Positions 1 through 12,296 of a DNA stretch of 64,000 bases are shown piece by piece. Position numbers and translations under genes: made by a program. Positions within the stretch are counted from its first letter, which is position 1; every line of letters begins with the position of its first letter. This DNA is from Dicaeum eximium (Eukaryota; Chordata; Aves; Passeriformes; Dicaeidae). The stretch covers positions 221,486-285,485 of the forward strand of contig VWZP01007503.1 of assembly GCA_013396995.1 (NCBI GenBank), in the 5' to 3' direction. A model generated the notes under the pieces. The model worked only from the letters and a program-made list of their open reading frames with translations, ran no database searches and was not told where the DNA came from.

Positions 1-770
1 CATAGCACCCAGCTAAACTTAAAAAATCAAATAATAGGTGACATTAAGGTAGAAACTAGTTTGAAATGAAAAAGAAAGCTTTTCTGGACCAATTTCTATC
101 AATATATGAACACTTAAATTTCTAGATACTGAGCTATTGAGTCTTTCAAAATTATCAATAGTTGAGGTATCTAAATCAGACTGGAATCTGTAAAAGTGAG
201 GTTTCCATACTGCTACTTGCTTTTAGAAATCCTCCTGGGTTCTGAGTATATACTCACAACTTTAGAAATCCAGTTCTTAGCCACAATTTTGTTAAATGTT
301 TCCACACACAGACCTAAGATGCTGGATCAGGATCCTTCAGCAATGTGGTGGAGATGGTCTCATGGGCAGAGGTTGTCCTGAGATACTTCCCAAGAAGCAT
401 CTTTCTGTGTCTTGAAATTCAGCCCTACTGGCCGTAGTAGGGATCTAAGAATCTACACAAATTCGAACTGAAGAGGGGTGGGGTGGCTACATAGGGGTGT
501 AAGAACTCAGAAAAAACTTTTACAGCTTCAGGTCACACAAACAACAAACAGGATTCTTGACCTTGCTTATTATTTAAGGTGTGATGTCTATGCTGTTGTG
601 CAGTAGAAAATCATAATTTTAAATGCAGGAATAGGCCTGTGGGGACTCGACCCACTTTTGAAGAGGCTTCATTTTCTTCTTTCACAGAAGATTGGAATCC
701 CTTCATATCCTGTTTTCCTTTGCTCTTCCAGGGAACACTTTGTCTAAGGAGCTTTCTTCTTTTCTTGCAG
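1..770 (+). other. DGKI: Intron upstream of E1 (3' part)
   Basis: This is the end of an intron that begins before the window. It closes with a pyrimidine-rich tract and a TTGCAG acceptor at 765-770. The intron is phase 2, because the first base of E1 is the third base of a codon. I see no other gene or recognisable repeat in it. Confidence 0.8.
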
Positions 771-871
771 TCCTCACTCCGTCCCAGATCGCCTGCGGAT
801 CAGAGTGAACAGGATTAATTTACAAGAATACGAGGGGCTGCATTACGACAAGGAAAAGCTCCGGGAAGCTT
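771..871 (+). CDS. DGKI: DGKI exon E1: segment after the catalytic region
   Basis: This 101-nt exon encodes 33 full codons, beginning [14 protein letters not shown] and ending YDKEKLREA. The single T at 771 completes a codon from upstream, and the T at 871 starts a serine codon finished in E2. The acceptor is TTGCAG and the donor is GTAAGT. The LHYDKE-x-LxEA block is shared by DGK zeta and iota and lies just C-terminal to the accessory part of the kinase region. It helps place the protein in type IV. Confidence 0.93.
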
Positions 872-3800
872 GTAAGTTGGGAGAAGCCAGATTGTAGCTG
901 CTTTTGGTGGAACATTCTGTACAAATCTTACATTGACCAAGACAACCCCTACCCCAAAAATAACAACTAAAACCCCTGTGCACAGAGTCAGGCATATATT
1001 TTTGGATGAGTAATGTAGACAGTATGCTCATCTCTATGTACATATGTGTTCTCTCTATATAAATAGCCTCTATAAAGATTATGTATAGAGAGTCCACCTG
1101 CTTTCTTATTTAACTAGGTTTCTGCCCTTTGACTATATTTACTGTAAAATAAGTGTTTTTTCACAGGGAGTATTTTTTGTTCATATCTTTCTGTTGGTTC
1201 TACTGGGTTTCTAGTAGATGAAACTGTACCAGATCTTATGATTAGCATCAGATTTCAAACTGAGTGAGAGACCATGATATATTTGATATTAAGAATGTGT
1301 ACTGATCTGGAACGTGCTTCTTGCACAGGTACATTTATCTTGGGGAAAAAATTTGGGTTCCCCCACCCTTATTCTTTACCAGCCTTCAGTTTTCCATTTC
1401 AGAGAATAATCACTGTTTTGTTTCCTCATGTAATGGTTTAATTGCCTTGTTTAGGGGAAAGTCAAAAGCAGACAGTGGTTGCTTTGGCAACATTGATGAT
1501 GACAATCTGAACTTAAAAATGGAATTCCTTTCCTTGGTGACACACAGAGTCATTAATCAATGAGGGACAGGGCTGCTTGTGGTAACAATTTAATAGTCTT
1601 ATTATGCATCTGGCTCATTATTCATATTAAATTACAAGCATGACTGTTTGTTGTGCAACAGAGCTTCAGTTCCCTCTGCAATACAGAGTGCTTTGGTAAT
1701 TACAGGATGACAATCCTTTTAATTGTCTTGCTTATCTTATTGTTGGAAGATAGTTAAACGGTTTCCATTTCACTCGTCTAGTCCCACCCCTCTTCAATCT
1801 ACTGTCTCTTGTTACAACAAAAGGGTTGAAATGGCTTAAATTTTAATATAGGTCTTGACAGTCTTAACTGAAGTTAGTGGATTTTGGTCATATCTAAAGC
1901 AATCAAAGCATTCTTCACTGGACTGAGAAGAATTTTAACAGGATCAGGATTATTCCTCACTGGAGGAGAACTTGCTTCAAGTTTAAATTGAGGGTTTGAC
2001 ATTGAGTAGATTTCAGGCCACACTGAACACACAACTCCCCAACACTGTCAGAAACAACTTGGTTCATTTGAGGGTTTCCCATCTGAGGAGAACTATCCTC
2101 ATCCATCCTCAGTATGGATGTACATTTTCTATGTCTGTAGTTAGCATGTATTTTGTCCTTAGGAGCCATTACAGGTTCTAACACAAAATATACAACTTCT
2201 TACACTTTTGTCACTGCAGTGATAATTGTGTATTTATGTTATTTGTCACATGCCAAAATTCATAATGATAACATTATAAGAAAATGCCAGCAACTGATCT
2301 AACATCTCAGTTTTAGATTTCATATGGATTTGATCACTTACTAAGGAGTGTGCTTAAGAGGTTATCATTCAAAAAATGGGTGGTTGTTCATCAAGAGTTA
2401 AAATTATTGCTTTTGGACATCAGTGGGTCATTAGCAATAAAACTCTGTCTCTTTGAAGTCAATGCATGTCCACCTTGATAATATAACATAGTTGGACTGG
2501 ACTATTCTCCCCAGAAATTTTTCATTGAGTTTTTTTTTCCCTACCAGTCCTCTTTTAACTGTCCCAGTAATGCTTGTGCATTACTGTTGTTACTTACTGT
2601 AAGAATATGAGAAAGCAAATATCCCCATTATCCTAAAAGAGACCAGAAAAGATACTTACACCTTAGTAGGAATGTCCTGTGAGAGAGCATGTAACTTGCA
2701 CTATATGCTGGTGGCCATAAGCCTGCTTCTGTGGTTATATAACTTTAAATGCCTCTTTTACTGGGAAGTTGTTACTGAAGAGGTGCTGGTTTCCTTCAGC
2801 AGGACTGTAACTCTTGTGTGTATGGATGTCTCACTAGATGCTTGCAGGAGACCAAGTTTATGTTCAGGCTTTGGCAGAATACCTACAACTGAATCCAGAA
2901 TGCTATACTTAATATGCATTCTCCATCCACAAGGATTAAAACCAGTTTGACCTCCCTAAATAATTTGAGAACAAAGCAGAATCTCTCAGTAATCTGAACA
3001 GGAAAAGGAAGCCGGTAATAAGGAGTTATCCCTGAAGGAAAAATAGCAAAAAACCTGTTATGGTTTTTGCCCGTTAAATGTCTCCATAATTCAGTTTTGA
3101 AAGCTCTGACCTCACTGTAATAATCTGGATCATTTTAACTCACAGTGAATACATTAATCCCCCTTGTTTGCTTGAAATACTGATTTGACTCTATCAACTA
3201 TTTCACCTAAGTTTGCACTTCTCGACATAGAGGAGCTCATGATACAAATTGTTCCATGAAGATTAATCTTCTCTCTGCTGGAGGTAGACACCTCATTTTG
3301 AAAGCCTACAGAACAATTAAAGAATGTCATTTTGTCCTTTGAAGGGCATGACTGTCCTTAGCACATTCTCCTTCTGTTGTTTTCTACTTTTCTTGTCAAT
3401 GCAGCTGGCATTTAACCCAGATGCTGTTTCTGAATTGTCCCTTTCTTCTCTCCCCTTGCTCCTTCTTTTCTCCTGTCAGCATCTCAGTATTGTGTGGGGG
3501 ATGATTAATGATGGTACAGAGGATGCTTATTGATCCTTCAGTGAGGAGGGATGGGTGCTTTGATGCAGCATTTTAAGAAAGGGATATATGTTGGCATTTT
3601 AGTTATGTTGTAATATTCTTCACTGCAAATGTAGTTGTCTTTTCTAACACCTCCTTATCCGTGTCCTAAGCACTTGTCACCTTAGCCACAAGCTTCCTCA
3701 TCTCTGGCCAATATGAGAGTTGTACATTACAATGACCATAATTAAGATTATCTTACTCAAGAAGTGAGCTGGACTGATGTTTCTAGGTGGACAGAATTTA

Positions 3801-5410
3801 ATTCTGCCTCTGTTGCCTGCTTATCTTGTGTGCACTCTCTCTGGCTTCCTGTTCTAGCAGGAAAGTGTGATCCAAAGCAGCACTGTGGTGAACAATTGAG
3901 TTATTTTTAAGACAGAAAAATCTTTGTGTGACACCCTATTTTCTCCTTTCAAATATAACTAAGAATTTCCTGACAATGGAGGCATATGCAGAAATTAATT
4001 ATGTTTAAAAAAAAAATCAACAAACCAAACATAAGCTAGCTAGTTGACCTAGTGATCTTCAATGCTTCTTAGTTGTTCCTAGCAACACCATTTCAGATTT
4101 GCACCATAAGAATATGTCATGGAGATAACTCACCATAAGCATAACTCACTGAGCAGTTGTGGGATTTTTTAATAGGGTATGTCAGCCCTTAAGGCCCTTA
4201 ACTTGTTGTGTGTGCCCTAGCCATGGAAAATAACAATCTTAGCTTCCTCAGTACCACTAAGATTAAGGAGGAATAATACTGGATTGCAGTGATGACAGTA
4301 TCAGAAATAACTCAGCCCTGTTTCAGCTCTGGGTTTCCCATACTTTCTTTTACACATAGGCAGCTGCTCCTTATGTTCTCTAGAATAAAATAGCCCACTA
4401 GACTCAAAAGAAATTTTAAGAGAAAATTTAGTTCCAAGTGTTTAATGATTGCACTGTCTGTAACCTCAAAATCCTTTACTGTGCAGCCTCCTTGCTTTGT
4501 GTGTGTGCATGATGCTGTAACATGATGGGATCTTAGCCTTGAATTTTTGTCTCTTTGGTTATCTGTAGCTTAACGTCTATAATGTATGTGCCTCTAATAT
4601 CTGTGGGTTACCTGAGGATTTTGGGGTCATCCTAGGAGTTATCAACAGATACATGGGGGTACACAGAGTGACAAGCTTGTGAGTCATTGTGGTGGGTACA
4701 TGTACAGGGACACTGTAGCTTCCTCATACCAGAAATGCACTTAGAATCTTTGATCTACCAAAGGCATTCTGACTCTTTAAAACTTAGGGATAGCACAGGT
4801 GAAGCTAATTTGGAGACTAGTTCATGTGATTTTGAACAACTAGCTAAGTAAGAAAAGGTCAACACTTAGGACTTGGTATTTATATGCTAAATATGTAATA
4901 TAAAAATCAGCAGGGAGCAGAAGACTTCCTGATGGGCAATGAAGGAAATGTGCTTATATTGGGAAGCAACTTTGAGCTGGATGGATTTAGGGAAGGCAGG
5001 TTGTGCAGCTACAAACCTTCTCTTTGATCCTGTAAAGGGTATGAGGATACACCAATGTAAAGGATACACCAATGGGCATTTATTTGTCAGGACATCTCTT
5101 TGGGCACATGGTAGAAGCTCCATAAAAGACAACATTACCTTCACTCTGCTTAGAAGCCAGTGCCTTGCTCTAAAAACTTTGTTTTGTTGATATGTGTTGT
5201 GTACACATTAGCTAATTTAGGCTTTTCTTCATCCCAGTGATTTCATAAGACCTGAAACTGGGAGGGGTTGAACGGATTTCTTAAAGGCTCCCAGCAAAGT
5301 GAAAGCAAGAGGATTAGAAGTCAGTAGTGAGTTAAATATTGGAAATTGTTGTTGCCTGAGGTTGGGGGAAGGAGTAAACCCAAGCCATTGAAATTTCATC
5401 TCATGAGGTT

Positions 5411-5685
5411 ATAGAATCACATAATGATTTGAATGGGAAGAGATCTTTAAAAATCATCTAGTACCAACCCACTGTTGTGGGCAGGGACCTCTTCCACTAG
5501 AGCAGGCTGCTTGAAGTCCCTGACCTTGAACTCTCCCAGGGGTGGGACATCTACCACTTATCTGGGCTACCCATTCCAGGGTCTTGCCACTCTCATTGTA
5601 GAGAATTTCTTCCTAATATCTAATCTAAATCTACCTTGTCTTGACACCTCCCAGGGCATATTCAGTACAGTCTGCATTTTGAGAT
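5411..5685 (-). mobile_element. CR1 LINE fragment (3' end)
   Basis: Read on the + strand, this begins with the hallmark ATAGAATCA and then follows the familiar reverse complement of an avian CR1 3' end. Diagnostic blocks include GGGAAGAGATC, AAATCATCTAG, GGGCAGGGACC and AATTTCTTCCTAATATCTAA. The element therefore lies on the minus strand with its 3' terminus at the low coordinate. It is 5'-truncated and diverged, as most CR1 copies are. It covers only the 3' part and has no coding capacity. Confidence 0.85.
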
Positions 5686-6857
5686 AGTGGGAAATTGTCA
5701 TGCATTAAGTTTGTCATCTTTAAACTAGAAGAGATAGGCAGTATTTCAAATAGGTACAAATTTTTATGTACCTTACAGAAGTGGGAAGAAGCAAGAACAT
5801 TAGGTTCCTTTTTAAACTTTCCAGGAAATCACACTGTAGTTTGTCTTTCTTGTGCAGGCTTTTCTGTGAGGCTCTTCTGTTCATATTCTACTTGCACTTT
5901 TCCTTAGTGCTTTTCTGGTTTGATTTCCTCTTACTGTTTCAGTCCTGGTTGTCCCCTTTGGATAACTCATCCCACGCACATCCTTCCTGCCTGTCTTAGT
6001 CTGTCTCTGCAGACCTCACAGCTCAGGTTCCTGCTCTTTTTCTTTACCCTAAATACTTATTTACTCTTTATCCAGATCTCTGCTGTCAGCTCTTAGTCCA
6101 AATATCCATTCCCAGCCAGCTTCAATTCCCAGCTCGTCAAATTTTTTTATTTTTCTATAATCTGTTCTTTTTTGTGTGGTGTTGGGCACAGATTCTCTTC
6201 CTTTGACTTGGGCAGCTTCTTCTCTTTTGGCATGGTATTGGAGAAATCACTGAGAGACTGGAAGGGATGACTGTCTTGTCAAACATGGTCTGGTTTAATC
6301 TGATAACCTCCACTGTTTTACCTCCTTATATGTGAGGATTTTGCAAGTGGGCTAAAAAAACTAGTAACCAATGAACCTAGGGAGAATTGGGTTTTCTCTG
6401 TGTAATAAGCAGAAGGGATCTGAAGAGACACGTGGCTTAGGTTTGTGTGGTAAGAAAATGCTTATGTACAAACTCAGTTTTATTAAAACCATGCTGGTTA
6501 AAGCCAAACCTCTTAATACAAATGTCTGAATATTTTATAATTCTCTACCATGTATTTGCTTGGCCCTTCATATTCTTAATATCAGTGGAAGCCCCATTAG
6601 GAAAATGGCTTTCTTATGACATATTCAGTAGTGAGGATCCTTTATTTGTTAGATTAAACATTTACAGTCCAATGTTTAATCTCCCCAGTCCCCTGAGGTA
6701 TGGCAGAATCAGAATGAGTTTTCCTGGCATTTACATCTACTGTAATGTTCTGTCTCAAGGCTGTTTTTTTTGGGATTTGAGTGGGTTAATCATGGTATTT
6801 AGATCACAAATTGAATCCTTTCATAACAATAAATAGGTAGGTTAATTGAATTTTATA

Positions 6858-6878
6858 ATATATATATATATATATATA
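6858..6878. repeat. (TA)n microsatellite
   Basis: An uninterrupted TA dinucleotide run within AT-rich intron 1. Confidence 0.85.
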
Positions 6879-9800
6879 AATATAGTTGTGCTTCCTTCAT
6901 TTGTGTCCTCAATACTATTAAAGAGTTCACTAGCTCTAGGTATTCAGCATAATGGACACTTAATAGGTGGAAGATTTGTTTGTTATTTATAAATTCCATA
7001 GCTAATTTCATGAGGACTTAGGAAATCACTCCTAATCTTGCAGTTAATAAGAACACCAGGTTGGCCACACTGCTGCATCTGCCCAACCCTCCTCCTGCTG
7101 ATCCTTGGTTTTGGTTAGTGTTGCTAGGAACAAAAACCTTTCTGCAGTACTGGTTCAGATTATGAAGCAACTGTCTGCCTGTCTCATTTCCTGGCCTTCT
7201 TGCACTGCTGCTCATCACAGCTGCCTGGACAAAACCCCTTTTCATCATTCAGGCAGCACAAAGGAACTGGGAGATGGATGCAAGTGGCCAGAAGAGCAGG
7301 CGCCTCAGGAGAGAGATATCTGGCACTTGAGTGCTGTGGCTTGGCTCATGATCTGAGACTACCCCTTATTTTTGGCATATTCACATGTGTGGGTTTATCC
7401 ATATCCATTCACAGGAGTGGGCAGAGTGTGGGTGCATGGAAAGTGGTTTTGTGGTGCCTGTGCTGTTAATGTAAGTGTTTGCACTCCCCTCTCTCTCCTG
7501 GCATACCCAGTAATCCCTGTGCTCCACAGCACAGTTCTGTACTGTCCACATCCTCATCCACACAGCAAAGGCAGAGGCTTCTATAGTCCTGGATGAAAAT
7601 GCCCACAATGTTACTGTCTCCTATGCATGTTGACTTGGACTTTAACTGATTTATCATAAATTAACTCATTTTGCCTCTATTGCGTGGTATTGCACTATTT
7701 GTACAATAAGCAGCAGCCCCAGAGCTTCTATCCTCATATCATTCACTAAGCATTTGTTTTTGTTTTAGAACAGCAACTGTTGTGAAGCACTTTGCAAGTC
7801 TTGACTGTGTGGTGCATTTTGAGTGCTTTATTGTGGTTTATGATAAAAATGAGGGCTGTGAACCTTTCCCTTGCTGAAAGCCAAATGGGTCTTGCAAAAG
7901 GAACCAACCAAGCAGCAAACAAAAAACAACAACAAAAATTGGAAAGCAACATTTTAGCATATGCTGTAGTGTTATCCAGTAATGACTTTAAAGGCTTTTC
8001 AAAGGCCATGAACCATATGGAATGGAACCACTTGAGACCCACCTCACACATTGCCCCTATTGACACCAAAAGCCATAGATCATGCTAATTCATGATTTCC
8101 AAACAGTTAAGGCAGCACTTTTTAAGGACAAAGTCACACAGCGCAGAGTTTCAGAGCGGTTCTTTGACCACTAAGAGCCAGTATGGCATAATTTAATTGA
8201 AGCTGTGAATCACTACTTCTTCAATCATTAGATGAGACTCCCAAAGTGTCACCACTAAGATATCTATTGCATGCTAGTTTTTTCTTTTTAGATATTTTGG
8301 TGGATTTCTTTAGAATTACAAATGTTTTAAGGTCCTTCTCTTTTGGTCTGTCAGGAATGGTGATAGTTAAGGATTCCAATTCTGTTATCTGTGTTGTTTT
8401 GTCAGGTCAAAGCTTTAGTCCCCATTAAGTGTATAGAAGTGAGAAAAAATCCGTGGTGACAGTCTGTGAGCCAGTGCTGTAACTCCCTAGTGCTCTGTAG
8501 CTGTTGGAGGTGTAGCCATGTCTGCTACAATTCAGCTTTTAATGCTATAGATGAATTTAACAAACACTTCTCTCAATAAGGGCTGCACAGGGATCTGCTC
8601 AATTGAATCTAGATAGCCATTAAGAAATCTCTGCAAAGAGCTTAAGGGGCTCCTACCAAAGCAGGTTCAGCAATAATAAACACTAAGCAAAGAGAATCAG
8701 TCAGTAACCCAGAGCACTGGAGTGTTTGAAGCAAGCCCTGTTTCTGACCCTCCTTCCACTCTCTGGTATCTCAGTCTGTGTTCTGGAGTGAAAGAATCTG
8801 GGAGGTCTCCATGAGCACTGTTTCCACCTGGCCCGTCTGAAAATGTGCAGGGGGATTGTCATCTCTATTGGATGGCAGTGTTGATTCAGGAGATGTGTGG
8901 CCTCTTCCTTCCCGCCTATTCCTTCTTGATGTTCTTGTTCTCACTCCAGCATTTTTCCCCTGCCTCCTGTTTTCCCAGGTCTGTAGCTCTTCTGCTGTTC
9001 AATTTACTTTCCAAACACAATTCTGGCAGCATTGCTGAGCTCTGTGCTGGCCTCTGAGGTCCACAGTGACCTTGGCTGCTGTAGGTGCTCCCCAGCTCTT
9101 CTCCCTGGAAACCACTGAGCTCCTCTTTGTGCTTCAAGCCTCAGTGGACCAGAAAAATAGGAGCTCTCTTCCCCAGTATCTTTTAGCACTGTCTTGTTCT
9201 CTTATCAGAATGAAGAACTTGTCAATATTTAAATATCTCTCCCAGTAAATCACCTTTTTTTTCAACAGCAGGAAGGGTTGCAGCACAGTTGTGTTTTCTG
9301 TTTATGTCAGAAACCTCGGTGATTTTATGTTGCTGCTCGTTATCCAGTTATCAAAATTGTTTATGAGTTGATATTCTGTTCTGCTTCTGGAATATTTCAT
9401 GTGAGGATTTAAATATCTTCCCCGCTGCTCCCATAAATTTTTTTGCCATTATTTGATTAAAGAACTTTCAGGGAGGGGAAAAAAAGGAACTTAATTCAGT
9501 GATTCACTTTGACAAAATCAGGTGCTCAAGAGTTTTCACTTGTTTTCTTTTTATTTAATGAGATCTTAGTAGGTAGCTCTCTTGGTACCTTTCTTGCTGA
9601 CTCACTTTTTTCTCTTTTATTGTATTTATGATTTCATTTTCTTTTTGTTTTGGACTCTTTTTGGTGGCAAGAACAGAATGAATGTGGAAACCTCAATCTC
9701 CTGTTATAAAATATTTTGCCCTAACCTGAAAGGTTTTGCTGTATTTTCACAATTTATCTTCTTTTTTATCTGTCTGACTAAATATGGAAATGTGTTGATT

Positions 9801-10325
9801 CTGTGTGTAGATGGAATAATGTCTGTTTTGATCTAAAAGCAACCTTACATCAAAATAACCTGGCATTGGATAGTTTTCCCTGAAATCAGGCTGTGATTTC
9901 CATTGCTTTAAATCTGTAGACTTTGAGTTCAGAGAATGAAATATCACTCTTATTTCAAGATATAAGGGTGCCTGCCATAACTCTTGTTCTGGAGTATGTT
10001 CCTTTGTTTTACAATAATATTTGATGTTCATATCTGAAAATGAAGTACTCAATTTAACTGAATATGTTTTAGCTTCTTTCATGAAACCATGAAAGATGGC
10101 TGAAAATGAAATATTTGATAATTGTAAATGGGTGAAAATAATGATGAATAATCATTATGCACACATAATTGTGTGTGCTCTTGCTTTTAAGTAACTGTTA
10201 AGGTTTAGATAGCAGAAAACCTTTATGAGGATATTAAAAAAAACAATGTTGGAAACCATTGCAAGTTTGTTACAGTTCAAGAGACTTCAGTTAAGGAGGT
10301 TTTTCTTTGTTTTTGATTTTCTCAG

Positions 10326-10405
10326 CCATTCCCCTAGGAATCATAGTTGTACGAGGAGATTGTGACTTGGAGACTTGTCGTATGTACATTGACCGTCTGC
10401 AAGAG
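10326..10405 (+). CDS. DGKI: DGKI exon E2
   Basis: This 80-nt exon has acceptor CTCAG and donor GTGAGG. It completes the serine begun in E1 and adds 26 residues beginning IPLGIIVVRGDCDLE and ending YIDRLQE. The EASxPLG-VVxGDxDLE-R pattern is conserved between DGK iota and zeta. The exon ends in phase 0. Confidence 0.95.
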
Positions 10406-12251
10406 GTGAGGCTTTTGTGAATTCAGGTATCATTCACAACCCTGTTTTATGCTTCTTTCAGTTCTGAGTGTGGGGGTCTAATAACTGCAACAACCATGTA
10501 TCAGGAGTATTGTAATTTGCCTGTTGAAACAAAATTTCTAGAATTAAGATATGTTAATAAAAGTACTGAAAAATATTCTCTAAACAGGAAATTAAAAGTC
10601 ATACTGATTCCTTTTAAATGATAACAGAATTGAAGTGGATGGGTGTGTTTACTTCTCCTTGATTTATAATGGAATACTAGGACTTTCCATATACCTAGTT
10701 GAAATTACATAAATTATGGATTAGGAAGTGTGTTATGCAAGGATAAATACTGTGGTATTTGAGTGGGTCTAATTATGCAAATGTCATTCTCTAATCAGGG
10801 AGTAATATGAGACACCACTAAACACAGCAAGTATCAACTAGATATTTTCAAAGACAAAGAAATGGGTGTTCATGCAGCTAACAATAGTTTTGCTATTATT
10901 CTCAAACACCTTGCCTCATGAGAGTTCATTCTATAATACACTCAGGGAAATGCAGACTCCAAATGCCTCATTACCCAAATCATTTTAAGTGTGAACCCCT
11001 TTAGTGATAAAACTATCAGATTTTCATTAATGTATTGTCTCTGATTTTTTTTTTTAATCTCTTAGTGATAGCTTTCAATAACATTTACAACTCTGATGAC
11101 ATTACATTTATAAACAATTGATATATTAAGTTTTATAATAACTTACAATTTTTTGGTCTAGTTTACATAAGAACCATGAACCTCATCCCTTCCATTGAAC
11201 TCTTTGGGAGCAATTGACTTCCCACAGATTTTGGAACTTGCACTTGCAGTCTGAATATTAAACTTAGTTTCTCACTTCAGGCTTTCATTTCTTTGCATTT
11301 CATCCAGGATTCCTTTAATCAAATGCACTTTTGGACATTCAGACCTGGAGTGTGACTATTATTATCAGACATAAATCCATATTGTAAGGTGATGCATATT
11401 TGAAGTATCCAGTAAAGAAAATTACAGTGAAATAATAATGATGGTGATCTCATCAGATTAGAAATGTGATCTCACACTGAGTTCAGGCAGTTTTAGGTAC
11501 AACCCCTGAAGGAAGCACAGCTAGATATTTTGGTTAAATTACCCATAGTGGTTGTGGAGGAGCTGTGTTTTTCCAACCTTTTGCAGGGTTTGTACTAATT
11601 TTTGTGTGTGTGTGTTTGATTTGTCTCAGTTCCATTTGCTGGGAGTAGAGATGCCAAGGTTTACTGGGCTCTGCCAGCTTGCATGCTACTGGAGGGCAAT
11701 GGTCTGCAGGCCAGACTCTTTAGTAGACTGTCATGTCTACATGACATATTTGTCATATTTGACAAAATCGCTATTAAAATAAATTAGATGCCTGAGCCCT
11801 GTTAAATGTCAGGATCATTCTGATATCACCTTGGAGTGAGGTTGTCTTAAAATAGAGAGAACTGTCAGTGGTTTTCTTTAGTGCATTAATCATTCAGAAA
11901 TATTTGCAAAAGTGTCTTAAATTTTTTTGACGTATTTTCATTAATTTTGTTGCTGATATTGTAAATTTAGATAGCTCTCTTGGAACAAATAGATTTTTTA
12001 ACATAATAAAGATACATTAGTGTAATATCTTTTTTTTTTTTTTGAAACTATTTTTTTTTGGCCAAATGCGTATTTTGAGTGAGCTTTTTTTGGTTTTTCC
12101 GTGGAGTTTGTTTTATATGCTTAAAACAAGTGAAAAACATTTGCAAAGTGATTTGTGTTTGCCCAGCCACTTCAGATAGTGGAACTACGAACAGCTCTTG
12201 TTGTTGCTTTAATCTTTTTCATCACTGCCATGTCTTTCATTCTCCTGCTAG
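10406..12251 (+). other. DGKI: Intron 2 (1.85 kb)
   Basis: A phase 0, AT-rich intron with several T runs between about 12030 and 12060. I see no repeat family or other gene in it. Confidence 0.85.
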
Positions 12252-12296
12252 GACCTACAGTCAGTAACATCTACTACACAAAGAGTTCATTACCAG
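12252..12296 (+). CDS. DGKI: DGKI exon E3: 45-nt frame-neutral exon
   Basis: This exon encodes exactly 15 codons, DLQSVTSTTQRVHYQ, between acceptor TGCTAG and donor GTAAGA. Both flanking introns are phase 0, so skipping it would remove 15 residues without a frameshift. The peptide matches the iota-specific insert between the DRLQE block and the QRLSPRWCFLD block; DGKZ has a different stretch here. It is rich in S, T and Q and is probably unstructured. Whether it is alternatively spliced cannot be told from the genome. Confidence 0.9.

Larger units (their letters stand above)
872..10325 (+). other. DGKI: Intron 1 (9.45 kb)
   Basis: This is a phase 1 intron with donor GTAAGT and acceptor TCTCAG. 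It is AT-rich and holds one CR1 fragment at 5411-5685 and a TA dinucleotide run near 6858-6878. The open frames inside it are short, overlap on both strands and resemble no family I know. I see no further exon. Confidence 0.85.

Noticed and set aside
6447..6836. 129-codon + strand open frame in intron 1
   Set aside because: AT-rich composition gives a hydrophobic, phenylalanine/isoleucine-rich product with no family resemblance. No splice sites are placed to include it in DGKI.
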